Part shown: one piece after another, positions 19,445 to 28,191 of the stretch
How the letters are laid out: the number at the start of each line of letters is the position of its first letter
How positions within the stretch are numbered: the stretch's first letter is position 1
DNA from: UBA1351 sp963677625
GTDB taxonomy: Bacteria > Bacillota > Clostridia > Lachnospirales > Vallitaleaceae
Length of the DNA: 64,000 bases
Reading direction: 5' to 3'
NCBI GenBank assembly: GCA_963677625.2
Contig: CAXXSW010000011.1
Span: 248,001 to 312,000 of the forward strand
Position numbers and translations under genes: made by a program
The notes under the pieces: model-generated
The model's input: only the letters and a program-made list of their open reading frames with translations
Told to the model about the DNA's origin: nothing
Database searches by the model: none

Positions 19445-20482
19445 ATGAAGGAAGAGAATGGAATCAGCAGTAAGAGAATTAATACGATTGATATTAAGGG
19501 CAATGTATCTAGGCAAGAAAAGAAGAGAAAACATTTCGAACAAAAAAGAAGTCTTGAGGAAAACAAGAAGTATCAAGATCAAATAGAGTATAGAAGAGAT
19601 AAAAGTAAAGAAGAAATTATTGAACAATGGTATCATTTGTTGCCTCAAAAAGAGTTAGACCATATGGAGCAAATGAGACTTTTTCGTGAGTACATGGTGC
19701 GTAAGGGTTATAGTGGTAATACGATTAAATGTTACTATAACTTGATTAATCTTTATATGAGGCGAAGTTTTTTTGATTTAAATATTAGAAATTTTAATAT
19801 GTATATTTTTCAGCAGATGAACTTAGGTAAAAGTCATACGCATTGTAATCAAATGATAAATGCAGTAAAATTATTTGCGAAATTTGTAGATCACCCTGAG
19901 TGTTCTTCTTTTAAGTATTATGAACGGCCAAAGGTTGAGAAAAAGCTTCCAAAAGTTTTGAGCAAAAATGAGATTCGTAGAATTATTGGAGCAAGTGAAA
20001 ATATTAAGCATAAGACCCAGTTAATGATTGGATATTCTTGTGGATTAAGGGTAAATGAAGTGTCAAGACTTAGACTAACAGACATTGATGCTGAAAGAAT
20101 GGTTGTAACTGTTGAACAAAGCAAAGGAAGAAAAGATCGAGTGACTACTCTTTCTCAAGTGATGCTTAGTCAACTTAGAGACTATTATGTGGTATATCAT
20201 CCACATTATTGGCTGTTCGAAGGTCAGCAAAATGGTAATCCGATAACAACAAGAACCCTACAAAGGATATTTAATGATGCAGCTTCTAAAGCTGGTATTC
20301 GAAAAAAAGTGACCTTTCATAGCTTACGTCACTCCTTTGCAACACATTTATTGGAGTCTGGTGTTGATATACGCTATATACAGGAACTTTTGGGGCATGC
20401 AAACAGTAAGACAACTGAACGATATACACATGTATCGACTCGTAGTATACAAAACATTACAAATCCTCTTGATACACTATAG
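19445..20482 (+). CDS. Tyrosine recombinase, probable integrase of the cassette array
   Basis: 345 residues. A lysine-rich N-terminal extension (1-65) is followed by a SAM-like DNA-binding domain (70-155) and a catalytic domain. The catalytic set is complete: Arg202 (GLRVNE), Lys230 region (SKGRKDR), His292 and Arg295 (HSLRHSFAT), His318 (LLGHANSKTTERY) and Tyr327. It resembles XerC/D and IntI and ends in NPLDTL, like many IntI proteins (SPLDxL). By eye it lacks the extra segment that IntI proteins carry before the HxLR box. It lies directly upstream of about 40 attC-like cassettes and reads toward them, which is the reason for assigning it as their integrase. A relative from another mobile element is the alternative. 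Confidence 0.85.
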   Translation: MKEENGISSKRINTIDIKGNVSRQEKKRKHFEQKRSLEENKKYQDQIEYRRDKSKEEIIEQWYHLLPQKELDHMEQMRLFREYMVRKGYSGNTIKCYYNLINLYMRRSFFDLNIRNFNMYIFQQMNLGKSHTHCNQMINAVKLFAKFVDHPECSSFKYYERPKVEKKLPKVLSKNEIRRIIGASENIKHKTQLMIGYSCGLRVNEVSRLRLTDIDAERMVVTVEQSKGRKDRVTTLSQVMLSQLRDYYVVYHPHYWLFEGQQNGNPITTRTLQRIFNDAASKAGIRKKVTFHSLRHSFATHLLESGVDIRYIQELLGHANSKTTERYTHVSTRSIQNITNPLDTL

Positions 20483-20498
20483 TTACATATAGGTTTTT

Positions 20499-20569
20499 TT
20501 ATCGACATACGTATATTGTGGTAGGTGAGGATTATTATCGACTGTACATAAATAAACTAGTTATCGGAC
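20499..20569 (+). other. Candidate attI region with three TTATCGRC direct repeats
   Basis: TTATCGAC at 20499 and 20535 and TTATCGGAC at 20561 lie between the recombinase stop codon and the first cassette gene. The third follows the G at 20560 and forms the G^TT junction of cassette 1, inside the palindrome AACTAGTT. Classical attI sites also hold direct repeats bound by the integrase plus one crossover site. The crossover is supported by cassette 1 ending in CCGATAAC, the complement of GTTATCGG. Confidence 0.6.
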
Positions 20570-20618
20570 ATGATTACTTTCGGTTTATGATGATGAAGTG
20601 TGCTGAAAGGGGAGAATA

Positions 20619-21122
20619 ATGAGGAGAATTCTAGGTATATCAACGTTTTGTATGATTTTTTTATTCTGTAATGGGTGTTCACATTTTGCTGATATTAATG
20701 TAACTTCAGAGATTAATAGCAATGAAGGAAGTAATATTAATCAGACATTTAAAGAAGAAATGATATCAACGATTAAAGATGTTTCAGAGATATATAAGTA
20801 TAGTAGTGAAGAAGATTTAACTGAAGAACAGATTGCAGAAGAGCTAATTACCTTGTTATTAAAGGAGTTGAAATTTGAATCTGAGATTCGTACATATAAT
20901 ATTATTGAGTATAAAAATCTTTCAATTTCATTTGATAATTACAATGAATATGAACTTAGAAATAATGAAAGGTTTTTAAGTGGAACCGTAGATGTAATAT
21001 TCGAAGGTACTTTATCTCCTATAGGAGCAGATAATATCGTGCCAGAGGGAGAATATGTTCATGTTAACGTTGGTGAGTGGATACTAGAAATGGGTGATGA
21101 ATGCATAATAAGAAGGCCGTAA
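20619..21122 (+). CDS. Cassette 1: putative lipoprotein
   Basis: 167 residues with a lipoprotein signal peptide (hydrophobic GISTFCMIFLF then CNGC, lipid cysteine at 20). The mature part is acidic, with a helical stretch (EDLTEEQIAEELITLLLKEL) and a beta-rich C-terminal half. I do not recognise a family. AAAGGGGAG precedes the ATG. As first cassette it should be the best expressed if a promoter lies near attI, but I see no clear promoter there. Confidence 0.7.
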   Translation: MRRILGISTFCMIFLFCNGCSHFADINVTSEINSNEGSNINQTFKEEMISTIKDVSEIYKYSSEEDLTEEQIAEELITLLLKELKFESEIRTYNIIEYKNLSISFDNYNEYELRNNERFLSGTVDVIFEGTLSPIGADNIVPEGEYVHVNVGEWILEMGDECIIRRP

Positions 21123-21165
21123 ACATATAAGTGATTTGTATGATAAGTAAGTCAAGAAATCACGT

Positions 21166-21296
21166 CCGATAACATACGATTCAGCGACACTGCGATCGCT
21201 AACCGAGTCGGAATCGCATTACCGGTTCAGATAAAGTTTCACACGGATAAGCTCATCCTGTAAGCTCCTTGCGTCGTGAACCGAGGTCTGTTATGT
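21166..21296 (+). repeat. attC-like site 1
   Basis: R'' CCGATAAC, R' GTTATGTG. The inner arms are GATTCAGCGAC and GTCGTGAACC (TTC/GAA subtype). The R'' is complementary to the start of its own cassette, GTTATCGG, and not to the adjacent R'. This is one of the clearest proofs of cassette boundaries. Confidence 0.85.
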
Positions 21297-21359
21297 GAAA
21301 CTAATCTCTGCTGGTTGATGACCGAAGTTAAATAAAGTATTGAATTGTAAAGGTGGATT

Positions 21360-22250
21360 ATGTATAAGTTGATTAGTATATTATTGGTTCTATCAGTTGT
21401 ACTTATAAGCTGTAGAAATGAAATGGAAAGCTTAGAAAGCGATGAAGTATTCTCGAATAATGAGTTGAACTTTGGAACTGATGAAATGCTAGAGGTGCCA
21501 CTAGAGATTAAAGATAACCAGTTGAATCAGACTGTTGAAACAGAAAATATGGATATTTATGAAGATAGTGATAGCAATGAATGCCTAACATTTATACAAA
21601 GTATGAAAAATCATCAAGAACTTTTTTCGTCATATAAGAACATTATAGGATGGTCAGAAGTTGATAATGAAGGTATCGTGTTTTGGAACGACAGTCAACT
21701 TTATTACTCGGATTTTTTTAATATTTTTAAGATTGAAGTTGAAAGTTTTGATATTAATGGTGAAAGCAATGATATTCATGTTTTGTGGAACAAAGCTAAT
21801 AGCAAGTGTATAATTGTGATTGGTTTATATGAAAGAACAGGTTATATCATATATGATACGATATACAATAAATCATACTGTATAGATGTTCAGGTTGATG
21901 GTGACGAGTTAGTACTTAGACGTGATACTTCATCTGTAGTGAATAAAGATATTAATATCGTAAATTGGTTAAGGGACGATCAGATACTTATTATTTTGAA
22001 TTATTATGACTCGTTGGATGATAAGAAAGATAAGCGTTATGAATCCCCTTGGAGGCAAGAGTTAGTAATAGTAAATACTGAAAGTCTTATGGTTGAGAAA
22101 TTAGTCGAAACGATTAGTGATGGTCAGATAATTAATGATTTAGAGATTGATAGAGTCAATGAAGTTATTAAATGTGTTTTAGTTCAAGAAATTGTTGAAG
22201 AGGGTAGTTTATATTATGAAGAAATTGAAAATTTGTGTTTTGAATATTAA
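21360..22250 (+). CDS. Cassette 2: putative lipoprotein
   Basis: 296 residues. Signal peptide MYKLISILLVLSVVLISC with the lipid cysteine at 18. An acidic low-complexity linker follows to about residue 70, then a beta-rich domain with repeated Trp and Tyr (GWSEVDNEGIVFWNDSQLYY, WNKANSKCIIVIGLY, VNWLRDDQILIILNYYD), suggestive of a beta-propeller-like extracellular fold. No family is recognised. AAAGGTGG is the ribosome binding site. Confidence 0.7.
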   Translation: MYKLISILLVLSVVLISCRNEMESLESDEVFSNNELNFGTDEMLEVPLEIKDNQLNQTVETENMDIYEDSDSNECLTFIQSMKNHQELFSSYKNIIGWSEVDNEGIVFWNDSQLYYSDFFNIFKIEVESFDINGESNDIHVLWNKANSKCIIVIGLYERTGYIIYDTIYNKSYCIDVQVDGDELVLRRDTSSVVNKDINIVNWLRDDQILIILNYYDSLDDKKDKRYESPWRQELVIVNTESLMVEKLVETISDGQIINDLEIDRVNEVIKCVLVQEIVEEGSLYYEEIENLCFEY

Positions 22251-22279
22251 GGCTTAATCAGACGGGACGAGATTAGCTT

Positions 22280-22406
22280 CACATAACAAACGATTTCCGA
22301 CACTCAGCTCGCTAACCGAGTCAGGGTCGCATTAGGCGTTCGCGGGCTCACAGCCATGAGCTCGCCTTGTAAGCTCCCTGGCGTCGTAAACCGAAGAACG
22401 TTATAT
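22280..22406 (+). repeat. attC-like site 2
   Basis: R'' CACATAAC, R' GTTATATG. TTT/AAA subtype. R'' pairs with its own cassette start GTTATGTG, and pairing continues for GAGATTAG upstream with one A-C mismatch. Confidence 0.83.
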
Positions 22407-22436
22407 GAAACTGCTTCTGTCTGTTTGGAGGATGAA

Positions 22437-22913
22437 ATGAGACGTACAAATTTAACAATTTCAATTTTGGTTATCCTAGGACTAGTAATAATCTCTCTTG
22501 TGTTGTTTGGACAGACTAAGACGATGTTATATAGTCGCAATGAGGATGAATACAAAGAAAATGCATGGAAGCAGATAAATGAATTTTATCCAGATGTTGC
22601 TGTAAGATTAGCTATGAGTTCAGAAGATTTTTTTGAACAGAAATTAGATAAGATATATGATTTTACATACCTTGGCAATAAGACGCATGTTGTATTTGAT
22701 GAGTATTGGAAGTATGCAAAAGTTTATGGGTTAGATAAGGGTTTTGAAGCAATATTATTGGAAGATGATGGAACAACTATTGAGGTAAATAATGAAGATA
22801 GAAGTTTAATTGTAATAAAGTATGGGTGTTATTTTAGTGAAATACATGATGATATTAGCTTTGTTTATGATATAGATGAAGGCAAAGTACTTGGAACATT
22901 TGGGATTATGTAA
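22437..22913 (+). CDS. Cassette 3: membrane-anchored protein, copy 1 of 3
   Basis: 158 residues. One N-terminal membrane helix (LTISILVILGLVIISLVLF) is followed by an extracellular domain. I placed the start at the ATG after TTTGGAGG; an in-frame start farther upstream would lie inside the attC and is not credible. Near-identical copies lie at 31418-31894 and 40443-40919, each with the same attC, so the cassette has been copied or recaptured. The domain is unrecognised. Confidence 0.72.
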   Translation: MRRTNLTISILVILGLVIISLVLFGQTKTMLYSRNEDEYKENAWKQINEFYPDVAVRLAMSSEDFFEQKLDKIYDFTYLGNKTHVVFDEYWKYAKVYGLDKGFEAILLEDDGTTIEVNNEDRSLIVIKYGCYFSEIHDDISFVYDIDEGKVLGTFGIM

Positions 22914-22932
22914 ATGGGTCCAGAAGCAGCAT

Positions 22933-23061
22933 CATATAACATACGATTCAACGACACTGCGATCGCTAACCGAGGCGCCTACCGCATTAGGCCACCCAGA
23001 GGGTCCCGGCCATGAGCGGTGGCTGTAAGCTCCTTGCGTCGTGAACCGAGGTCCGTTATCT
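22933..23061 (+). repeat. attC-like site 3
   Basis: R'' CATATAAC, R' GTTATCTG. TTC/GAA subtype (GATTCAACGAC). The body is nearly identical to sites 16 and 29, which follow the two copies of the same gene. R'' pairs with its own cassette start. Confidence 0.85.
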
Positions 23062-23134
23062 GACATTATGTGCTGGTATACGCTTCCGTAGGATGGTGGA
23101 TATAATAAATTTTAAAAGATATTTGGAGGTATCG

Positions 23135-23377
23135 ATGAATAACGAGAATAAGAATAGAAAAGTTAAATACAAGATTTACGGATTACTAATGATACTCCTT
23201 GGAGTGGCTATCTTTTCGGTAGGAGCATTTGATTTGTTAAATCATGATAGAATAATTGGGACAATACTTTATGTATTTGGTGTTGGTTTTGGTAGAGTTC
23301 TAATAAGTTGCTTTGGACTATTGATGATACTTATGGCGCAGTATTATATCAGGAACATCAAGAAGTTGGTTGGATAG
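23135..23377 (+). CDS. Cassette 4: small two-helix membrane protein, copy 1 of 2
   Basis: 80 residues with two membrane helices separated by a short polar loop, and basic ends. The start after GGAGGT was chosen over an ATG 42 bases upstream, which has no good site. An identical protein occurs at 26538-26780. No family recognised. Confidence 0.65.
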   Translation: MNNENKNRKVKYKIYGLLMILLGVAIFSVGAFDLLNHDRIIGTILYVFGVGFGRVLISCFGLLMILMAQYYIRNIKKLVG

Positions 23378-23393
23378 AGGACGCACAGAACGT

Positions 23394-23521
23394 CAGATAA
23401 CATACGATTCAGCGACACACCCTTCGCTAACCGAGTCGCGCCCGCATCAGCCGTTCGCAGGCTCACAGGCATAAGCGGACACTGTAAGCTCATTGGCGTC
23501 GTGAACCGACGAACGTTATAA
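23394..23521 (+). repeat. attC-like site 4
   Basis: R'' CAGATAAC, R' GTTATAAG. TTC/GAA subtype. The R'' end CGTCAGATAAC pairs with its own start GTTATCTGACA. The body is identical to site 9. Confidence 0.83.
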
Positions 23522-23583
23522 GACATTATTTACTCTATTATATTGAAAGGAAGATTATGACAAATTGAAAGGAACGAAATATT

Positions 23584-24414
23584 ATGGAAATCGATGATAA
23601 GATAAAGAACAGGAACAACTGGGTAAAGATATTATTTTCAGGTGCTATATTAATAGTGATTCTATATAAGTTGGTATCTAGTGATATTAACATTAATATT
23701 GATAAAGTGCAGTATAGTGATATATTATCGTTAGTAATATCCTTTTTTGCAATTGCATTATCTTTAGCATTTTATTTTAAGGCGTCTGATACCAGTAACA
23801 AGTTTTATAATGATACTTATAAATTTAACAAGGATATATCAGAGTCAATAGGACGTATGGATGCTGGATTTAATGAGAAACTTCGAAATCTAAATGAGAA
23901 CTACAGTAGGTTTGCAGAGTATGGTTTTCTAGGTATGAAAAATTCTAATTATGAGGAGTCTATCGAAGAAGAAGAAGGTAAATTTAAGGAGCTGCTTGAA
24001 GAGAAAGAAAGAGTAATCACTAACTTATTAAATGAAAACGAGATTACAGCAGAAGCAAGAGATACCTATAGAAGGCAACTTGATGGTATGAATGAGGAAC
24101 TTAATCGTCAGAAGAAGAATATTGAAGATTTAAAGGTAAATTATACATATAATAGCGAAGAAATATCGTTAATTAGCCAACTTTTTAATAATAGTGAAAG
24201 ACGTGGAATGATGAATGATATTTTCTCATATTATGCTAAACATCCAAACAATGAATATGCTATTGCACAAATGGAGGAAGATATACGTAAGGAATTAGCT
24301 CCAAGATTTAACACGAACTTATATAGATCAATGAAGAAGCGGAAACTTGTTGATGATGATGGTTTATTGACAGATAAAACGTTACGGTACATTGTGAATG
24401 AGTATGATATATAA
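23584..24414 (+). CDS. Cassette 5: membrane protein with cytoplasmic coiled coil
   Basis: 276 residues. Two membrane helices (about 15-33 and 46-66) are followed by a long charged coiled coil (about 110-190, EEEEGKFKELLEEKERVITN) and a C-terminal domain that could be a winged helix (ISLISQLFNNSERRGMMNDIF to LRYIVNEYDI). No family recognised. The AAAGGAACG site lies before the ATG. A three-codon reading frame with its own AAAGGAAG site sits just upstream and may be a leader. Confidence 0.7.
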   Translation: MEIDDKIKNRNNWVKILFSGAILIVILYKLVSSDININIDKVQYSDILSLVISFFAIALSLAFYFKASDTSNKFYNDTYKFNKDISESIGRMDAGFNEKLRNLNENYSRFAEYGFLGMKNSNYEESIEEEEGKFKELLEEKERVITNLLNENEITAEARDTYRRQLDGMNEELNRQKKNIEDLKVNYTYNSEEISLISQLFNNSERRGMMNDIFSYYAKHPNNEYAIAQMEEDIRKELAPRFNTNLYRSMKKRKLVDDDGLLTDKTLRYIVNEYDI

Positions 24415-24432
24415 GACAGTCGTAAAGAACGT

Positions 24433-24560
24433 CTGATAACAAACGATTTCCAACACTCAATTCGCTAACCGAGTCGCACTCGCATAAGCCCACCCAGAGG
24501 GTCCCGGGCATGAGCGAGCACTGTAAGCTCATTGGCGTCGTAAACCGAGAGCCGTTATGT
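24433..24560 (+). repeat. attC-like site 5
   Basis: R'' CTGATAAC, R' GTTATGTG. TTT/AAA subtype. The own-start pairing (GTTATAAGACA) has one mismatch in the 8-base box. Confidence 0.8.
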
Positions 24561-24589
24561 GACAGTAATTGTTCTGAATAGGAGGATTC

Positions 24590-25249
24590 ATGAAGAAAGT
24601 TTATATTTTGCTGATTTTGATTCTAGTTGGTTGTTCACAACAAGAGATAGATTCTGATTTATTGGATACTGAAATTGAAGAACTAAAGGTCGCTTTACAG
24701 GAGAAAACTAATGAAAATCAGCGATTAAGTAATACTTTAGTTGAACTCAAAGCAATAAATAAAACTTTGGAAGAAGAATGTGATTTGATTACTGACGAAA
24801 TGGAGAGTATTGAGTTTAAGTATAATAGGCTACATGAAAGTGTTGAGGAAATTATTATATTTTCTAATTACAGCTTTTTTATTTATGAGGATGTTGAAAT
24901 TGGGGATGAAATATGTGGGATGAGTATTACAAATATGATTAGTAAGTATCAGGTCGATTTTCAAGGTGAAGTAAGTATAACTGGAACATTAGAATATGAA
25001 TACAGTGATTATTACTCGCAGTATATTGTTGATTTCTTGCCTAATCAGGATGAAATTAATAAGCTACCAAAGTTATTGCAAAATCAAGGCTCACATAGAT
25101 TTGTGTTAAGGAATAAAGAGGCGGCTATGGCTATGATGACAGAAGAAATAATGGAAAATGTGACGATAATTATAGATAATTACCAAATTGATAATAGACC
25201 TACTGATACTTCTAGTTCGGCTGAATTAATAATGATTAATATAGAATAA
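24590..25249 (+). CDS. Cassette 6: lipoprotein with coiled coil, copy 1 of 2
   Basis: 219 residues. Signal peptide ending LILVGC (lipid cysteine 15). A coiled coil spans about residues 20-75 (DTEIEELKVALQEKTNENQR), followed by an unrecognised C-terminal domain. GGAGG lies seven bases before the ATG. A copy differing by one residue (Leu to Val in TLVEL/TVVEL) is at 26954-27613. Confidence 0.72.
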   Translation: MKKVYILLILILVGCSQQEIDSDLLDTEIEELKVALQEKTNENQRLSNTLVELKAINKTLEEECDLITDEMESIEFKYNRLHESVEEIIIFSNYSFFIYEDVEIGDEICGMSITNMISKYQVDFQGEVSITGTLEYEYSDYYSQYIVDFLPNQDEINKLPKLLQNQGSHRFVLRNKEAAMAMMTEEIMENVTIIIDNYQIDNRPTDTSSSAELIMINIE

Positions 25250-25266
25250 TCGGTCACAATTACCAT

Positions 25267-25394
25267 CACATAACAAACGATTTCCAACACTCGATTCGTT
25301 AACCGAGACACCCTTGCATTAGCCCACCCAGAGGGTCCCGGGCATGAGCAAGGCCTGTAAACTCATCAGCGTCGTAAACCGAAGCCCGTTATCT
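25267..25394 (+). repeat. attC-like site 6
   Basis: R'' CACATAAC, R' GTTATCTG. TTT/AAA subtype. R'' pairs with its own start GTTATGTG, and ACAATTAC extends the pairing. Confidence 0.83.
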
Positions 25395-25422
25395 GAAATA
25401 CAAACTTAGTTAAGGAGAAGAG

Positions 25423-25971
25423 ATGGGATATTTATTGCAAATGGCAGGTTTTCCTGGAACAGGAAAGTCAACGTTATCAACATATATTGCGAAGCATTTT
25501 GATGCCGTTGTATTGGATAGGGATATCATAAAGAATTCAATGCTAGAGTCTGGTATAGAAGGTGAATCCCTAGCTAAAGCATCATATAAGGTGGTTTATG
25601 ATTTAGCATCACACTTATTAGGGCTTGGTAAGAACGTAATAATCGATACACCATGCTATTATCAGGAAAGTGTTGATAATGGCTTAGAAATCGCTAACAG
25701 AACGAATGTTGATTATCGATATATTGAGTGTATCGTAAATGATTTCTCAATTGTTGAGAAGAGATTACGAGATAGAGACAGTTTAGCTACACAAATCGTT
25801 GGAGCTACGAAAGAGGTGTACTTAAATTGCTACAACAAATCAGTTAAGCCTATAGGCATTGAACACTTATCCTTAGAAACAAGCAATATATATGGTATTG
25901 ATTTGAAGATTATAAGGGAATACTTATTAGAAGGAAGTACATCTAAAGTTTCCAGTATGTACATCAGATAA
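25423..25971 (+). CDS. Cassette 7: P-loop kinase-like protein (AAA_33 type)
   Basis: 182 residues beginning almost directly with a Walker A motif (GFPGTGKST, residues 9-17), followed by VVLDRDIIK and NVIIDTPCYY. This is the pattern of small P-loop kinases and phosphotransferases of the AAA_33/zeta-toxin-like group. The substrate is unknown. It could modify a nucleoside, an antibiotic or a tRNA end. The stop codon TAA is supplied by the R'' box of attC site 7, so the gene is fused tightly to its recombination site. Confidence 0.75.
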   Translation: MGYLLQMAGFPGTGKSTLSTYIAKHFDAVVLDRDIIKNSMLESGIEGESLAKASYKVVYDLASHLLGLGKNVIIDTPCYYQESVDNGLEIANRTNVDYRYIECIVNDFSIVEKRLRDRDSLATQIVGATKEVYLNCYNKSVKPIGIEHLSLETSNIYGIDLKIIREYLLEGSTSKVSSMYIR

Positions 25972-26092
25972 CATACGATTTCCAACACTCAATTCGCTAA
26001 CCAAGTCGCACTTGCATTAGCCCACCCAAAGGGTCCCGGGCATGAGCAAGCACTGTAAGCTCATTGGCATCGTAAACCGAAGAACGTTATCT
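25965..26092 (+). repeat. attC-like site 7
   Basis: R'' CAGATAAC, R' GTTATCTG. TTT/AAA subtype. The R'' contains the stop codon of the kinase gene. Confidence 0.83.
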
Positions 26093-26148
26093 GAAACTTA
26101 ATCTTTCGATAGAAATAAACTGATATCACAATATGAGGAGAGTAAACT

Positions 26149-26310
26149 ATGAGTTGGTTTTTTGCAGGTTTTCAAATTATTAATTTGATAATTGTTTTAG
26201 GTTTAATCGGATTGTCAATCTATGTAATGATTGTATTGATTAAATTTCTTAAGACTGGAACATTGGCTTTTCAGAAGTATTTAGACGCTGATAAAGATAA
26301 GTTTGATTAA
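26149..26310 (+). CDS. Cassette 8: 53-residue membrane protein
   Basis: A small gene with ATGAGGAGAG before the ATG. One long hydrophobic helix (IINLIIVLGLIGLSIYVMIV) is followed by a basic and then acidic tail. It is the only plausible gene of the cassette, and its position relative to both ends matches neighbouring cassettes. Confidence 0.6.
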   Translation: MSWFFAGFQIINLIIVLGLIGLSIYVMIVLIKFLKTGTLAFQKYLDADKDKFD

Positions 26311-26335
26311 TACTAAGACGTTCAAGATTAAGCAT

Positions 26336-26464
26336 CAGATAACAAACGATTTCCAACACTCAATTCGCTAACCGAGTCACCTCAGCATTAGCCCACCCAG
26401 AGGGTACCCGGGCATGAGCAGAGGCTGTAAGCTCATTGGCGTCGTAAACCGAAGACCGTTATCT
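26336..26464 (+). repeat. attC-like site 8
   Basis: R'' CAGATAAC, R' GTTATCTG. TTT/AAA subtype. AAGATTAAG upstream extends the pairing with its own start. Confidence 0.83.
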
Positions 26465-26537
26465 GACATTATGTGCTGGTATACGCTTCCGTAGGATGGT
26501 GGATATAATAAATTTTAAAAGATATTTGGAGGTATCG

Positions 26538-26780
26538 ATGAATAACGAGAATAAGAATAGAAAAGTTAAATACAAGATTTACGGATTACTAATGATACTC
26601 CTTGGAGTGGCTATCTTTTCGGTAGGAGCATTTGATTTGTTAAATCATGATAGAATAATTGGGACAATACTTTATGTATTTGGTGTTGGTTTTGGTAGAG
26701 TTCTAATAAGTTGCTTTGGACTATTGATGATACTTATGGCGCAGTATTATATCAGGAACATCAAGAAGTTGGTTGGATAG
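26538..26780 (+). CDS. Cassette 9: small two-helix membrane protein, copy 2 of 2
   Basis: The protein is identical to that of cassette 4, including the leader. Here it is followed directly by a copy of cassette 6, whereas in the first location a different cassette (5) lies between. That arrangement fits single-cassette excision or insertion better than tandem duplication of the whole block. Confidence 0.65.
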   Translation: MNNENKNRKVKYKIYGLLMILLGVAIFSVGAFDLLNHDRIIGTILYVFGVGFGRVLISCFGLLMILMAQYYIRNIKKLVG

Positions 26781-26796
26781 AGGACGCACAGAACGT

Positions 26797-26924
26797 CAGA
26801 TAACATACGATTCAGCGACACACCCTTCGCTAACCGAGTCGCGCCCGCATCAGCCGTTCGCAGGCTCACAGGCATAAGCGGACACTGTAAGCTCATTGGC
26901 GTCGTGAACCGACGAACGTTATGT
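26797..26924 (+). repeat. attC-like site 9
   Basis: R'' CAGATAAC, R' GTTATGTG. TTC/GAA subtype. Copy of site 4 with a different R', as expected because R' belongs to the next cassette. Confidence 0.85.
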
Positions 26925-26953
26925 GACAGTAATTGTTCTGAATAGGAGGATTC

Positions 26954-27613
26954 ATGAAGAAAGTTTATATTTTGCTGATTTTGATTCTAGTTGGTTGTTC
27001 ACAACAAGAGATAGATTCTGATTTATTGGATACTGAAATTGAAGAACTAAAGGTCGCTTTACAGGAGAAAACTAATGAAAATCAGCGATTAAGTAATACT
27101 GTAGTTGAACTCAAAGCAATAAATAAAACTTTGGAAGAAGAATGTGATTTGATTACTGACGAAATGGAGAGTATTGAGTTTAAGTATAATAGGCTACATG
27201 AAAGTGTTGAGGAAATTATTATATTTTCTAATTACAGCTTTTTTATTTATGAGGATGTTGAAATTGGGGATGAAATATGTGGGATGAGTATTACAAATAT
27301 GATTAGTAAGTATCAGGTCGATTTTCAAGGTGAAGTAAGTATAACTGGAACATTAGAATATGAATACAGTGATTATTACTCGCAGTATATTGTTGATTTC
27401 TTGCCTAATCAGGATGAAATTAATAAGCTACCAAAGTTATTGCAAAATCAAGGCTCACATAGATTTGTGTTAAGGAATAAAGAGGCGGCTATGGCTATGA
27501 TGACAGAAGAAATAATGGAAAATGTGACGATAATTATAGATAATTACCAAATTGATAATAGACCTACTGATACTTCTAGTTCGGCTGAATTAATAATGAT
27601 TAATATAGAATAA
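26954..27613 (+). CDS. Cassette 10: lipoprotein with coiled coil, copy 2 of 2
   Basis: 219 residues, one residue different from the cassette 6 protein. Same LILVGC lipobox and coiled coil. The near identity over the gene and attC points to recent copying. Confidence 0.72.
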   Translation: MKKVYILLILILVGCSQQEIDSDLLDTEIEELKVALQEKTNENQRLSNTVVELKAINKTLEEECDLITDEMESIEFKYNRLHESVEEIIIFSNYSFFIYEDVEIGDEICGMSITNMISKYQVDFQGEVSITGTLEYEYSDYYSQYIVDFLPNQDEINKLPKLLQNQGSHRFVLRNKEAAMAMMTEEIMENVTIIIDNYQIDNRPTDTSSSAELIMINIE

Positions 27614-27630
27614 TCGGTCACAATTACCAT

Positions 27631-27758
27631 CACATAACAAACGATTTCCAACACTCGATTCGTTAACCGAGACACCCTTGCATTAGCCCACCCAGAGGGT
27701 CCCGGGCATGAGCAAGGCCTGTAAACTCATCAGCGTCGTAAACCGAAGCCCGTTATAT
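27631..27758 (+). repeat. attC-like site 10
   Basis: R'' CACATAAC, R' GTTATATG. TTT/AAA subtype. Copy of site 6 apart from R'. Confidence 0.83.
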
Positions 27759-28028
27759 GACAATCAACGTAAAACCCCGCACTACATCCCTGTAGTGCTG
27801 ACTCCCATAAAGCTGAAGTGATTTATGGAGATGGTTATGAAAGACGGAAGTAGGAAAAACGACATCGGAAGTATCAATATCACACAATTAGGATAAACTT
27901 TTAGGCTAATTGAATTTTATGATAGTTAATTGAGGCACGATAAGTAAAACAGAGTTTTAATAAAGATTAACATGATGAAAGTGGGCACACTACGCCGTCC
28001 ATGGCTTCGTTCAGAAACGTTGATCGAT
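27753..28028 (+). ncRNA. Cassette 11: gene-poor cassette, type B copy 1
   Basis: No convincing gene; the longest credible frame is 23 codons (ATG at 27825). It holds the perfect hairpin GCACTACA-TCCC-TGTAGTGC (27779-27798) and a conserved block near its right end (CTACGCCGTCCATGGCTTCG). The ends are complementary (TCAACGT near the left, ACGTTGA near the right). A second copy is at 41544-41858. Calling it an RNA is an inference from the hairpin and conservation. Confidence 0.4.
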
Positions 28029-28157
28029 CATATAACATACGATTCAGCGACACTCCCTTCGCTAACCGAGTCACCACTGCATTAGCCCACCCAAAGGGTC
28101 CCGGGCATAAGCAGAGGCTGTAAGCTCAGAGGTGTCGTGAACCGAGGTCCGTTATCT
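28029..28157 (+). repeat. attC-like site 11
   Basis: R'' CATATAAC, R' GTTATCTG. TTC/GAA subtype (GTGTCGTGAACC). R'' pairs with its own start GTTATATG. Confidence 0.82.
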
Positions 28158-28191
28158 GAAATTGAACACTACTTATAGAAGGAGTTTCAGT

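Noticed and set aside
19358..19445. LexA box before the recombinase
   Set aside because: No CGAAC-type or CTG-N10-CAG motif is present; only the TCATAAGTA dyad.
20483..20618. A cassette promoter (Pc) near attI
   Set aside because: TTGATA at 20469 and several TATA-like strings occur, but spacings of 13 or over 20 bases are poor, so I do not annotate one.
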